NCBI GenBank assembly: GCA_021234155.1
Contig: JAJEKV010000002.1
Coordinates: 43,327,203 to 43,391,202, forward strand
DNA: 64,000 nt
Direction: 5' to 3'
From: Isoetes taiwanensis
Taxonomy: Eukaryota > Streptophyta > Lycopodiopsida > Isoetales > Isoetaceae
Shown here one piece after another: positions 11,271-24,345 of the stretch (its first letter is position 1; each line of letters begins with the position of its first letter). A model generated the notes under the pieces. It ran no database searches and was not told where the DNA came from. It saw only the letters and a list, made by a program, of their open reading frames with translations. Position numbers and translations under genes: made by a program.

Positions 11271-12563
11271 CTACCTAAAAACAACTACATTAAATTTAGG
11301 CAGTTTTTCTCTGGTCAAAATCAAGGGAACTTGCTCCAGCAAATTCAAAATAATGATGCCTTTCTTAACACTATTGTTTTTACTGCCCTGTGGAACATTT
11401 GGAAGGCTAGAAATAGGATTGTGTATGGTAAAAAAATGTCTCCATTTTTTGGATTAAGATGAATTTCCAGTTAGATTTGGAAGGCTATGTTATTGCTCAC
11501 AAAAGTAAATATGGAGACAAGTATGACAGGAAATGGGATGCTGTTGGTAAATTCATTGGTGTTTTTAATTTCTTTAATTCCTTCCTCAATGTCATCAATT
11601 CTAATGCACCTTTCTCTGATGATTTTGATAGAATATCTGGAGTTCCTGAGAGGGGAGGGCAGGAACAAGTTTGACACCATGCTGACATATTAAGAAGCTG
11701 CACTATATTGCAACAGCACAGGGGTTTCAAACTTAGTACCACCAGGGCCACAAGCAACTTCAGATGAAATTAAGTTATACAAAGTCAGAAGCAATAGCAA
11801 TGAAGCATCATGGGCTAAGATCTATTGCAGGGAAGTCGTGCAGATGTACTGCTTGTTCAACTTTTTATTCATGTACCACTTCTCATTGACATATAGACAG
11901 CTCAGTAGGTACAGGGAATTATACTACTCTCATAAGATGCTGGCTGATCTATATGGTACACTGCTTCTTCTGATGGAAAAAGAAGACATTCACCAGCTGT
12001 TTATGGAAAATGGATCTGATTTCAACAGCTATAAGTTTGAGACTGACTCAGGCTTCTATTGGGTCTACAATGCCATCTTCGACCAAATCATGAACTCCCC
12101 ATCACATCCAACTTAGCCGTCACTCCTATTTCTTCCCTCAAACTTGATCTGCATCTCCATAATATCCTGATAATTTCTTTTGCTCAGTAATTAATCTTGC
12201 TTTTGTCTAACTTTTTGCTCAAGCACTTGGAAAGCAATTTTGTCCTTGCAGGAATTAAGGATTCGAATGGCCTGTTGTGATGTTTCTTCCATGCTAAGAT
12301 ATCAGCTCCTTCAAGTGGGGCAAAGCAGTATTTTGAGTATTTCCTCATGGAAATTCTACTACTTTGATCTCTTCTTGCAGTTGGTCTGCAACTGTGTTAC
12401 TTAAATAACTCTATGCAGCTTCATTTTAAATTTTATTAAATTACTATTAAGATGTAACTAATGAGGATGACTCTACTCTCATTAGATGCATACTTGTATG
12501 GCTTTTATTAATTAATGGAAAAAACATCTCTTACCTTCAAAAAAAGAAAAAAAAAAAAAAAAA
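11271..12563 (+). mobile_element. 5'-truncated L1-type LINE with poly(A) tail and 6-bp target duplication
   Basis: GAACAA at 11265-11270 is repeated at 12564-12569, directly after an A-rich tail (12539-12563). Removing the insert and one GAACAA restores the Copia RT reading (glutamate-glutamine). The 5' part encodes ALWNIWKARNR, typical of the end of plant L1 ORF2. A long 3' region follows with short frames at 11459-11674 and 11838-12116, then an AT-rich 3' UTR. The 1.3-kb insert is a classic truncated target-primed insertion, younger than its Copia host. Confidence 0.88.
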
Positions 12564-12569
12564 GAACAA

Positions 12570-13640
12570 GGATTCGAAAAACAAAAGTCTGGTGGTAATC
12601 TTTACGTTTTTCATGATGGAGATAGTTTTTGCATCATAGCTCTTTATGTAGATGATTGCATAATGGCATTAAACAATTCAGAGTGTTTGAGTGTTTGAGT
12701 GAGTGAGTATTAAATGCAAGACAGTCTTGAAGCAGAAGTTTAAGATGACGGACCTAGGTGAACTTCGACTATTTCTTGTTCAAAGAGAGAGAAAAAGAAA
12801 GAAGATGATTATTACACAAGCAAGAAACATTAGAGGTATTCTTGAAAGATTTAATATGCTGCTTGCAATTCTATAAAAGCACCCATGGTAGTTGGTGCTA
12901 AGTTACCAGATGAGATGTGCCCTAAAACAGATGCTGAAATAGCATGCATGAAAAAGGTGTTGTACAGAGAGCTTATTGGTTGTTGACGTTATGTAACTAA
13001 TAGCACATATCTTGACATTGCGTATGTAGTTAATTTTTTGAGTCGTTTTACAAATAATCTAGGACAAGCACACTGACTCCAACAAAACGAGTTCTCAGGT
13101 ACGTGAAAGGAACTCTTCATCATGGACTGGAGTATAAGGTGGGAAAGGAAACTGGTTTAGTTCTCAGAGCTTATGTCAATGCAGATTGGGCAGGAGATAT
13201 AGATTCACGGAAGTCAACCTTCGGATCACTATATTGGGAGGAGTTGCAATATCATGGAGAAGTAAAAAACAATCCTCAGTTGCTATGTCCTCGGCTGAAG
13301 CAAAATATGCAGCAGTGTCCCTAGTAGCAAAAGAAATAGTGTGACTCATAGGTCTGTTAGAGAAACTTAGAATTATACAGAATAGTGCAATAGAGATTTA
13401 TAGTGATATCATGAGCTGCATAGCTATAACAAAGAATCCTATAATGCACGAAAGGTACAAAATATATTGAGTTACATATGCATTTTGTGAGAGACTTGGT
13501 CGTAAAGGGATTGATACAGGTTCTATATATATCAACCAATAACCAAATGGCAAATTTATTCACGAAACCTATGCGAGAAGATAAGTTTAATAAATTTAAG
13601 GTTGAACTTAGCATTGGGAACCATTGTGACATGAAGATAA
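12570..13640 (+). pseudogene. Copia reverse transcriptase 3' part and RNase H remnant
   Basis: Coding resumes with the GGNLYVF segment, then ALYVDDCIMAL (about 12640), the YVDD catalytic motif of Copia RT. TDLGELRLFLVQ-like text follows at 12749. RNase H follows with ADWAGDIDSRKSTFG (about 13182-13226) and EAKYAAVS-like text at 13300. The C-terminal block includes NNQMANLFTKPM near 13550. Several frameshifts separate these. The body ends at a GATAA microsatellite near 13636. Confidence 0.82.
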
Positions 13641-13699
13641 GATAAGATAAGATAAACTTAAACCTACGCGAAAACCCAATTGGGTTATGCAAAAGAAGA

Positions 13700-13770
13700 C
13701 AAAGGGCATAATTATATGGTCATGTCACAATACAACAAAGAGCATGGATTTTGCAACAAAGAGCATAAGA
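13700..13770 (+). repeat. 3' LTR remnant of the first Copia element
   Basis: TTATATGGTCATGTCACAAT followed by ACAACAAAGAGCATG matches the start of the 5' LTR at 5275-5315. The rest of the LTR is missing: from about 13771 the sequence is unrelated and richer in GC. Confidence 0.7.
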
Positions 13771-15251
13771 GGCGAATAATTTTTTTTTCTTGTATAGGGG
13801 TTTCGATTTGGGACCCCTTTTCGTTCTTGGGGCAATTCGCTAACGGGCCAACCGAGCCGAAATTCCTTGCCAAGAAACGGGGACGAGACGGTTACCCCTA
13901 CAATATTTTTTGATCTCACTATTTCGTCTAATCTCTAACCAAGCACCGGTGATGCGTAATCTAAGAATACAACCGCAATTCCTCGATTTTTGGTCGAAGC
14001 GACGGTGGGCGCATCGAATGCACCACCGGAACGACCCGATTATTATGATATTATGCATTTATGTGGTCGGTACTTTCTTGCTTCGCTCTGGCTAAACTCC
14101 GGTAGGGCGGCTATGGCGTCTTCAACCTTTGGCTATGGCGTCTTCAAGTTCTAAGTCGAGGCTCCTGCCATTTTTTTCTTGCTGCAAAGTCGCTCCTGCT
14201 TAGAACAATAAAAGATCAAGCGGATTTTCTTGCTATGTTTTCCTTTGCTGTATTTTCCTCAAATCAGTCTCTCCTACTTCGCCATAGTCCTCTTCTTGTT
14301 TTGAAGGCAGAGTATGCTCGATTCCTCGTAACCTTCTGTGAGGAAAGTGCCTTCTAAGCACCAATCTGCCCATAGGCGTCTTCGGCATCCACCATATCTC
14401 CTCTTTCCATACTTCTGCCGGATCTCCTCCACCATATCTCCTCTTTCCATACTTTTGCCGGATCTCCTCTTACATAGCTCTGCAAGAAGCGTTCAATGGC
14501 CTTGCAGAGTCATTCTAAAACTGCGGAGTATTCTTGCTTGCCTTGCAAATGCAAATCGGCCCTGGAAATCCGCCTTGGAAATGGCAAAATGGCTCTACAT
14601 AACAGTGAGACACAGAACAGAGAAGGCAAGAAATGAACGGGGACGACATTCTGCCATAGCAATGGTTCACGTGCATAAACTCATGGGCAGTTAGGGACCA
14701 TGGGCAGTTGGGGGTTTCCGGCAGGAAACCGGTTTCCGCCGGAAAGCCCCTCCTACCCATGGGTTCCCTAGCACAAAATGATTTTAAATAGTAAAGAGGG
14801 GCACAAATTTTAGGCCCAGATTTCCATCAGTCAGAAACAAGAAAACAGTAAAATTTTAGGAGCCGTGCGCCCTTTAGCAGAAAAATGGGTATTGCCTAAT
14901 TTGTTTTCTAAGAGAATTAAATGCTTCTTAAACGACACCTTTTCTTTTTCATTTATGACCTTGAAGAATGGTGCAACCTTACAGATCCTCATGCAGATCT
15001 GATGGCTGCTACTTGATATAGAATTTATTTATCGCTTGATCAAAAATGGTTGATTTACATTTCTGCAGTTCAATAGTGGCTCTTCCACAGAGCCCAAAAA
15101 ATTGTTCAGCCATGAAATGTCCTGCAGATCAGTAGAGCTCCCATGCTTGCTATCCTAAACTTCCCGTATTCACCAGTCTATTTTGCACTTAGTGCCTCAA
15201 TCTGTTGCGCCGCTATTGTTAAAAAATGACACATGCGGCACAATAATTGAA
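13771..15251. other. Unassigned region between Copia and the golgin gene
   Basis: 13771-14100 is a patch of higher GC with no long open frame and no match I can name; it might be part of another LTR. 14109-14147 repeats GGCTATGGCGTCTTCAA twice. 14389-14468 is a clean 40-bp tandem duplication. 14680-14760 has several GGGCAGTT and GGAAACC repeats. The part next to 15251 is probably the 3' UTR of the golgin gene, but no polyadenylation site can be fixed. Confidence 0.45.
14389..14468 (+). repeat. 40-bp tandem duplication
   Basis: Two adjacent 40-bp units starting CCACCATATCTCCTCTTTCC at 14389 and 14429 differ at one base. The near identity means a recent slip or unequal exchange. It lies outside genes. 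Confidence 0.9.
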
Positions 15252-18200
15252 TTAAAATATCATGTTCCTTACCTGCCTTACAAGCATGTCAATCTGTTCT
15301 CTGTACATTTCTTTAACATCTGCCAAGTCAGCCCTCAGTTCTTCAACCTATTAAGTGCATTTCCAATATATCATTCTGGATTGATGAGTTCCTTTTCTAA
15401 ATTAAAAGCAAGTCAAATCCATTGGAGATGTTTGATCTATTTCATTGTCTGAGAAAACCCTTGAGTTCCATTACTTCATACACAACAAAGCAGGTCAGTC
15501 ATGGTGGAACTACACTTGTATAATTTTAGAAATAAACACCTGTTAATATGTCACTTAAAACATATTACGAATCACCTGTTCATCCCGCTCGCCCATTAGC
15601 TCTAGTGCAGATGTATGCCGACGACGCAAGGATTCAAGCTCAGCACGTAAACTGGGTAACGAAGCTGTGTCTGCACGTAGTTTTTCATACTGCATATATG
15701 ACACATAGCATTCATATTTTATAACAGTAGGGTCCAGATGTATAGACAAATATGTTTGTCATTACCTGCGTAGTAGTTCTTACAAGTTCCTCAGCTAATG
15801 AATCCCGGGTTGATTCAAGAGTTGCCTGTAGTTTAAAAAGCAATGATAGTAAGATACTCATTGCCTACACTATTAAGCCGTCCCATTTAAAGCTAATTGG
15901 ACTTGGGATTACCAGCCTGGCAGCGTAGGAAGCCAATTCTCCTTCTTTTTGACGTAAAAGAGACTCCAATTGTTCCAATGAAGCTGCAGTCATATGACTT
16001 TTCCCCCTTTGTGGGGAAGGTGGCGGTGGGTCATTACTCTTTGTCCTCTCTATAGTGGCATGCTCCCAAGAATCTAAAGATGCTTGTAAGTAATAACTTT
16101 CCTCAATATTACCCATACTGGCACTGTGAAGGTGTCTAGAATTTTTGTTTGCACCTGTCAATACACCATATAATCATGCTTCACAAACAAAGAACAAAAG
16201 CATGTAGACAGTGTTTGGCACTTACTATGCTCTGTCTGGATATGTTTGTGCACGTCCTGTTCACCATCCAAATGAGCTCGGTTTTTATATTCTGCCAAAG
16301 AAGCTCGTGCTTGTTCTAGTTCCTGAATAGTGGAATAAATATATGATCCCATCTTAGCTCTGAAACATGTATTAACGATGAACTAGAGGATTTCTGGTGT
16401 GATAATAAAAACTTTCTTTTGCATGTGCTTTCAATTCCTTTCCTATATGCTTTCAATTAACAGCCCCTGCACACTTCTGTGGATTCTAGTTCCTGTGGGC
16501 AGCTATACATACTCTGATGGATGGATTAACTAGAGCTTTTACATAGGCAGGTCATCCACATCACAAAACATGTCAGAAATCCTTGACATCAGAATAAACC
16601 ATAAAAGATTCTATTTATAGCAGCTTGGGACAGACTTGCTGAGTAATTACAAGGATAAAGCCATAAGGACAACTGATAAGACCACCAGAAATCAGCCTCA
16701 TCCATATTCAGGAACCAGTGAGATCTAAACTGAGTCCTTCCTCCACAGCTTAAAAGATTAAGTCTTGTGATGGCTCCAATTTTACCCTTCCGATGTTCTA
16801 TCCACCCTTCCCTCTGCATGAAAGATCCTGTGGCAGCTTTAGCTGTCCAATGTGGCCCTCTTGCGATAGAAACCTACCCTTCATCCAGTTCTTAAGTAGC
16901 CATACAACCTTTCCTAAGATAAGTTGAATCAATAATCCAGAAAAGAGGTGACTGACGTCAACCTGAAAGCAGATGATTTTTTGTGATGATTCTTGACACC
17001 AAACTGGGAAAGGAAGGTTATTTGCAGATTCTTAGGATTACCTATTCCTTGTTTGATTGTGGCCCAAACAAGCCATGTATGGCTGCTAATCTCAACACTG
17101 TGTTGAAGGAGAGCATATTCTGGAAGTAAGCATGAGTGCATGATACAGTCTCGTATGTCCAAAGGAAGAATACTATGAGCTCCAATGGAGATTAAGACAT
17201 TTGAATGGTTACATTCTTGAAAAGTTCATAAAGAGATGTAAAAACTTTTCGATCTAATACGTGAAACAATTTTATGTGAATTTCACTCAAATATGTGAAT
17301 GCCATGGTGGCACCCTAATTGAGATGGGATATATAAAACAAAATTGGGAATGCCTACCAATGTATATGTATGATTTAAACTTCTATGTTCCATGAATAGT
17401 CACTTCTTATATGAGCAATATTTATCTCTAAGGAACAAAAATATAACGCTTGAAGAAAAATGGCCAGCCTAAACATGTTAACAATAATAAGGAAAGAATT
17501 CATTGCAATTATATATACATCCTGCTCCAATCGCTAACCTGCCCAAGTAAGAAGATACGAGACTTTTCTTCTGCGATGTCTCGAGCATGTTCATCTGTCA
17601 ACTGTTTGACCTCTTCCTCCAACTGCTTCACACGACCCTCTTGAGTAGCTGCCATTTCCATAGCAGCAAGATAATCTTGTCGACTCTCTGCGGCCCGTTG
17701 TCTTTCTTTCTCGAGTGACTTTGTGAGTTGAGATTGCTCGGCTTTCAAGCAAGAAACCTGCAAAGAACAGCAAAATCAGAAAAGAACAGCAAAAAGGAAT
17801 TTAAGGATAAAAGAACCCTAACCTGGGCTTCCATAACAGCCATTCTTGACATTGCTTGTGATAGACGATCATTAATGGCCCTTTCTCTCTCTTGTGCCGC
17901 TGCAGCCTTTGCTTCTGCTTCCTGCATAAAATGGTCAAAATGCCTCTTCACTTCCAAAGCTGCATAATAGAATTTGCTTCTCTTCGATGCTGGATGAAAT
18001 GATTTCTTTATGGTATTGTAGGTAACAAACAAATAATACTGAATTACCAAGCAGGCTGCATAGGTTCTCAATCTTCCTTCGCATTCCAAAGATCGGGTGC
18101 TAGAAAATATTCTTACTTTACAAAATACAGCCTTCTAAAGGTATGAGCTAATGGACACCCATGAGAAGCAAATCTCCTGCTTTTTGCTGAGCTTATCAAA

Positions 18201-21200
18201 AAGACAGACTAATAACAAGTTTGTACACAAAAGAAATTTGTATCACTTGTGCAATCTTAACCATAATTTTCCTTTCTTTGCAAACATGTCTTTCATGATA
18301 AAAGCTTCCATCATGTGCATTCTACTTTCTCGCAAGTCTGCTTAGCAAACCCATTATCCTACTCATAGTACTTAAGGAAATTGTCCAAACCTGTAAGCGT
18401 GAATTTAACGAACGCTCCACTCCCATCCATGCATCTGCCCGCATATTTAAAGTGTCCTGCATATGAAGCAATATTCATTTGTTCAAACTTACGAGTCAGT
18501 GTTACAACTTAATTCAACACAAAAAAACATACTTGCAGTGCTTCAATTTGGCGGAGTAAAGGTCTTGTCGATTCTGGCACATGAGACACTAGTTCATCAT
18601 ACCTTGCTTCTGCATCCTGAAGACACATAAAAACCTTTTAACACTGACAAGAAATCATCTACGACAAAAAAAATGCATTTTATCAACCTGGCAACGTTTC
18701 TCTAGTACTTCAAGGTCCTTTCTCAACATATCCTCACGAAAAGCTGCCTGCAAAGTGAAATGAAGGAACAAACATGCAAGAACGGAATTCAGCAACACAA
18801 ATAACTTGACATGCTAATGCATCACCATTGGTTACCTGCTGTTCTGTCCGGCTTAGCCCTGTTCGTAGCTCGTCCAGAGTCTGTAGAAGGGCAGACTCCC
18901 GTTCAGAAGCTTCGCGGAGCCGCCTATCAAGGTCAGCTTTTGCCTCCGTATCTGCGCGTGCCTCAGCACGTGCTTGAGCCTCCTTTGCTTCATTCAATGC
19001 ATTGACATAAAACTCTTTCTGTGCTGCTAACTCAGAATGTCCCTTCTCGATAGTTTCCTGCAAAGCCTTTTCCAGAACAATTTTCTCCCTTTTCATATTC
19101 TCAACCTTCGCTTCTTCCACCTAGGGAAAGTGCATAGTTCACCAGATGATGAGCGCATAATTAACAAAGAACTCTAAACTTCTACAAGTTAAAGATTCGG
19201 CATATTCTAAAGATGGACAAGGAAACTGCTGATAGATTTTCCATGCACTTCTTTCATGAAAATTTTTCTACTCAATAGATAGAAGATCCTGTCACATGGT
19301 CAGCGTCTGCATTTTGGAGTCAGTTCTCATTTACAGCTGCCATAGAGACCTGGTAGAGAGCAGTTTTCATCACTCATCCAGAATGTCATAATCATAGTCT
19401 ATGCTTACAGAGATATGGTTCAGGTGGGCTACATAATCGGGCACGATGAATCCACAGAATCCTAGCAGCTAACTTAGAGAAAGTGCCATGTGGTACCTGA
19501 ACCTTGGAATTGAGACGCTGCTTTTCCTCTTCTATCTCTCGCACCTGCCCATTTGATAAATCCAACATTTCATGAATAACATCTCTCCTTCCCTGCAAAG
19601 CACTTTTAAGAAGGACCAGGCACCTGAGCACGTAGCTTCCTTATCTGGGCTTCTTGAGCTGCCTGTTTCTTTGAAAGCTCTTCACCTATATAGCATTGGG
19701 CAAAGAGATATTATAACTTCCCAAAGATTATAGCAATAACTAGCTGCAAGTATTGGAGAGAGCACCCACATCAAGCAAAGTTTTATCTTGTGTTACAAAA
19801 GGTCATAACCAGATATTTGGGACCCCTCATAGGTTACACTCTTAAAAAACATAGATTACAGCTCTAGGGAGGAGATATGCAAGTTAGTCGCAAATTTGCA
19901 TCATAAGATAATGTGACTGAGTCGGAAGCTTTATACTGCACAGATTCTAAACTCAACTCTGGAAAACAAGATTGGTTTTATGAACCCTGGATCTTATAAT
20001 ACCTTCGGCCATGACCTGCTTGATTATTTCATCCTTCTCCTTAAGTAATGCTGAAGAATCGCTCTTTCGTGCTTGGTCTCTTCGCAGCATGTCTCTTTCC
20101 TTTGTCAAAGCATATATCTGCAGAGATAGAAAATAGATACTTCAGACTTCAATTTCAAAGCAATCAAAGCATTCGGCTACAGTCCATAATAAAATTGAGG
20201 AGAAATGGTTAGACAATGATACTAATTAACACATTTGGCAAAAAAATTGCTTACTTTTCGCTCTGCAGCTCCAAGCCTCTGTTGATACTCTTCTCGCAAA
20301 GCATCATCATTAGAGCGTCTCTGTTAATAAGTTCATTGAAAATACTTTTAGTGGAACATTAACCTTCATGCTTCAATATGATGCTTAGGAAATCTGACAG
20401 GAAGAGAGTCTTCAGTAAATCTATGAACACTTCTTGTTTTCATTATTTTAAATAGCCTGAAAGGTTAACGAACGATGCAATAAGCATTAATTTTTTAATA
20501 TGACTAGCAAAGCATGGCACCTTCATAGAATCTAAGCATTCCAGATATATGACAAGGAACAATGCAGGGAGAGTGAGAGAGAGGTTAAGGTCTTGGGAAG
20601 AACAGTATTCAGTCTTGAACAATGCAGAGACCAAACCACGTAAGGTGGTAACTTAGATAAATGCAGCTGTAACCACAGAATCACCTGTCATTGAATTATG
20701 CCAATTGCAGAAAACAAGACATGACAAGTGGATGTGGGCTAGCGCAGCATCAAGATCATCTAAGCAGGCTTTATCGACCATTAGTAGAGCTGGCAGCAGC
20801 TAAAGCACTCCAATTATCATCTCCAACACATCTCTGCTAAGCTGAAACCAGTGGCATATTCTATAAGCTATAGTTTGTATTCCTTGTATGATTATTCATT
20901 TGCACAGCAGAAGTGTTCTACTTTCAGACTTTCTATATGTCTCTCTAATAATGACGGTATAAGCTAAAAAAATACAATGCATTTTGCAAAATAGACTTCA
21001 CGATCTCTAACAATCATGGTATAAGTTTAAAAAAGACATTTCATTTTGCAAAATAGACTTCACAACCCTCAAATAACATACAAGTATTCCAGACAACCTT
21101 CAAATCTTCAAATGCAGCCTTCAGTTGATCATTCTCTAGTAAGAGCCGTGAAATCTCATCAGCCTTCATCTGCATGGACAAAATAAAACTTAATATCTAA

Positions 21201-23495
21201 TTGACATAATATCTTTAAGAAAGTTGTTAGTTGAAATATAACTGCAAACTTCGTATCCTATGATGCTAGCAGAAACAGGCATCCTGGTCACTCTCTGCCA
21301 ACTTTGGTGGATATAACTGAGCTCAATCCTGCAGGAGAGACCACCATTCCAGGTATGAATGGATCGCAGATAGTTGGTTCGAAGATGGCATTGAATGGCT
21401 GGTGCATTTGGATGTTCCCACACAAAATATTACTGAACAATTGGAAGCTTTATATGATTTAGTCAGGTAATTGACAAGACGTGTATAAGACAAAATGGAG
21501 ACATAACAAAGATATATCAAACCATGATTATACATGTGACACAGCAATATCATCTACTAGTCGTTCTCCTCAACGTCATACTTCTTGAAAAAAAGGCACG
21601 TAAGGAAGTATTTGGTTCTCAGGAAATTGGGATAGAGAACATTTACACGTCCAAGTCAAACATTAGTTTTGTACTGCAAAGCTCACTAGTGCGTATATGG
21701 TTCTGCAGGTAACTAACTGGTCGGCAGCACTCCTACATAAATTGTTACGAGTACGAGATGCTCAGCTTATATTTTTCATAACCCCTATGCCTGAAGCCTT
21801 GTCATATTATTTAAAATTTAAGCCGTGACTATTGTTCAATTCAGTCCAATAGATGCAAGAAATTACTAGGAATTTAATAACATAGAGATGATGCAACAAT
21901 ACCAGCAGCCATAACAAAAAATTGTCTAGTTTAAATTTGCTGCCAGAACTATCAAGGCCCAGTTTTTCTAAGCAAAGATGCTGAACATGTTTACAGGGAG
22001 AAAGCTAAAAATTTAACTGTTTCTGAATTACAACATGATGCTCAAAAAATTAGCAAACTGAACTGATAAGGACCATCTAGAAGACCAAGAATGCCAAAAT
22101 CAGACAAGGAAAATAATAAGGATCAAAGACCCACAAATCCTGTAGGTCTTGCACCACTACAATGTCTTAAAATCTCTATGAAACACACAAAATTGGAAGT
22201 CGTGGAGTCAATTGCCTCATGTCTGTATCCCCATGCCTAGGATGGTTTATGTTTGCTTGTTGGAGAGAAGAAAGGTTATATTAATGTCTACAAGAGAACA
22301 CTTGATACTATAAGACCAGTTATTACATGCAAGCTAGGGGCGCATTTGCATCCTCTTAGATATGTGTTCAAGAATAAATAGCAAAGGATGCACGTTTTCG
22401 AGACTCATCTAGCAAATGCATGACAGCAGATGATTACCTGGATTCAATTTTTTTTACATAAAACAGTCTGCTAACCTCGCTAAGGTTCGATTTAAATACC
22501 TTTTGGCAACCTTGTACATGAATAAAGCAATCGTACCTACTTGCTGTAATCGGTGCTTGACATAGTAAAAAACGAATAGCATATGGGTTTAGAAGACACA
22601 TTACCAACCCCCTCATACCTGAGCTTGTTTTGCAGCTCCTTGTAATGCAGATTCCATTTGCTTCACATCTGATTTTAATTTTTCTGTTTCATCAGCACCC
22701 TTTAACACAGAATCAGATGCTGCCAATCTGTCTGGGATGGCACTATTGACTGGTGGCTCAACCATTTCACTTGAAACAACCTCCTGAAAACCTTCAAGAT
22801 CATCCCTACAAGAGCTTTGAGTTGAATCTTCAACTTCAGACGTGGATTCATGAAGGCCCTTGCTGCTATGATCCCCTGATGGAAGTGCCACATCAACATA
22901 TGTGCTGTCAATCTCAGGGCATGATTCCTGTTCCTTCAATCGATCAGTTTTTTCAGGTTGTTCATTATTCAAGCGTTTTATCTCCGTTTTATGCTTCAAA
23001 TCCTCCCAGCCTTCAAGATATTGAATCTCAGTTTTAGAGACATCTGGCAGTGTGGGAGGCGTTCCTGTCTCAAGGGATTCCATAATGTGAGTGTTTGATA
23101 CAGATTCAGCCTCATCAGCTTGATGCTCATTTTGTGATTCACCAGGTGTGGCGGTGGACACACTAACAATTGCAGTGGAACTATCATCATCCTTGCTGAC
23201 GGATAAGCCATTGGAATTTCCATCAAGTGGTTCTTTTGTTTCTGCGACAGATGTATTCTCTGAAGTGCCTTGGAAGTCTAGAACAAATCAAATCACATGA
23301 ATTTAGGTCTGGTTATTGACAGACTCTATAGGTTAAGAAAAGAGAATAATTACCTTCCCATGTTGGATATTTGTGTTCAAAACCCAGGGCAGTATCAAAA
23401 TTTTTCTCTATGTTTTTCACACTTTCGCTCAACTTGGTTACAGCCCCCGCAATATCACCTAGATTCCCAAGTGACACTTTCCCCAGCCACGCCAT
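15252..23495 (-). CDS. GC5: Golgin candidate 5 / TMF-like coiled-coil Golgi tether, 18 exons
   Basis: Plant GC5 (homologue of animal TMF/ARA160) is a Golgi-surface coiled-coil tether that binds Rab6-type GTPases. Exons on the minus strand: 23495-23354, 23277-22619, 21169-21098, 20320-20255, 20117-20003, 19685-19624, 19544-19497, 19120-18836, 18747-18688, 18616-18533, 18456-18391, 17921-17823, 17757-17539, 16322-16226, 16154-15913, 15825-15766, 15689-15576, 15347-15252. All introns are GT-AG. Lengths sum to 2586 nt, a multiple of three, giving 861 residues without a stop. Signatures are MAWLGKVSLGN and VKNIEKNFD at the start, ENALQGA-like ALQGAAKQAQ (residues 257-267), a long coiled coil, then LLRQKEGELASYAARL and ALELMGERDE near the C terminus (TMF TATA-binding region). 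Arabidopsis GC5 is 956 residues; the acidic N-terminal spacer is shorter here. The last residues run into what may be an intron, so the very end is uncertain. Confidence 0.93.
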
Positions 23496-24345
23496 TCCCA
23501 GTTTCTAAGGCCGAATAGAAGCTGATTTGTCCATCACATGATCAAAATGAAACATGCATAACTTGGGATTTACCAGATCTTTAACTTCAATCCAGTCAAT
23601 TATAAATGGCAGCTAAAGTAGCTGGAATCCGTATTTTGACAGATGAAGAATGCCATTTCAAAAACTGGACCTGTGCTTTGCAAGATCTGCACATACAAGA
23701 CCTTACCTTGAACACGTGAAGTGTCCGAGCTGAAAAATCCAGCCCAATTAAAATAGACGTCCCGACGGAACTGAACTGAAGATGAATGTACCAAACTACT
23801 CTGAACACCGTGTTTTCTACTTGATGTATGCGTATATTGGCCGTATGTATGAACAATATAAAATTTGGAAGTCGTGTGTGCTTTATGCTCTCCTTCACTC
23901 GGGCCAAAACTTTTCCCCCAAATACTAGCAAATACGTTCCGGAAATGACCAGTTTCCTAGATTTGGCCAAAGGTTGGGCTCTTTTTTTTGTGTTTGGGTT
24001 TTGGGGGGGGACCTTTTTTTTTTTTTTTTTTTCTTTATGGTTGGTGTTCGTGGCCATTTTTTCTCACATTTGTGCACGGGCACAGAGGGCAAGTTCCCTC
24101 TTCACGGGGCCTGCTAAAAGCAGCCCGACCTTGGTGGGCAGCGAAGCCGGACTGGGGGCTGGGTTTGCGCCCCTACTACTGTGGCCTCTGGTGGAAGGAA
24201 GGCGGGTGTGGTGTTGTCCTTGCAGCTTCTGTTGTCTTGGGAAGAGCTCGGTTACAGGTTATCTTGGAAGGTGTAGGTCATCTATGCAAGGGGCCGCCAG
24301 GTAATTGGTGGCAGGAACCCTGAGATGGGAATGCCCATGTCTGAC
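23496..24345. other. Upstream region of the golgin gene
   Basis: This should hold the golgin 5' UTR and promoter (minus strand). A long T run at about 24016-24032 (an A run on the coding strand) and a G run at 24003-24010 stand out. No TATA box can be assigned with confidence. No other gene was seen; open frames here are low-complexity shadows. Confidence 0.4.

Larger units (their letters stand above)
5267..13770 (+). mobile_element. Dead Ty1/Copia retrotransposon, split by two LINE insertions
   Basis: The order is 5' LTR (5267-5811), primer-binding site, gag with zinc knuckle, protease, integrase, reverse transcriptase and RNase H, then a 3' LTR scrap from about 13700. Protease before integrase before RT defines Copia. 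The coding DNA is AT-rich and full of frameshifts and stops. A minus-strand GC-rich LINE sits at 6948-9494 between protease and GAG-pre-integrase, and a plus-strand LINE at 11271-12563 inside RT. Without the insertions the element is about 4.7 kb, a normal Copia size. The homologous 5' and 3' LTR block (TTATATGGTCATGTCACAAT) confirms both ends belong to one element. Confidence 0.88.

Noticed and set aside
13771-14100. Possible plastid or mitochondrial insertion
   Set aside because: Composition suggested it, but I could not match any organelle gene in six frames, so I leave it unassigned.
15252-23495. Golgin locus as a pseudogene because of many short frames
   Set aside because: All 18 exons have GT-AG borders, lengths sum to a multiple of three, and no internal stop appears.
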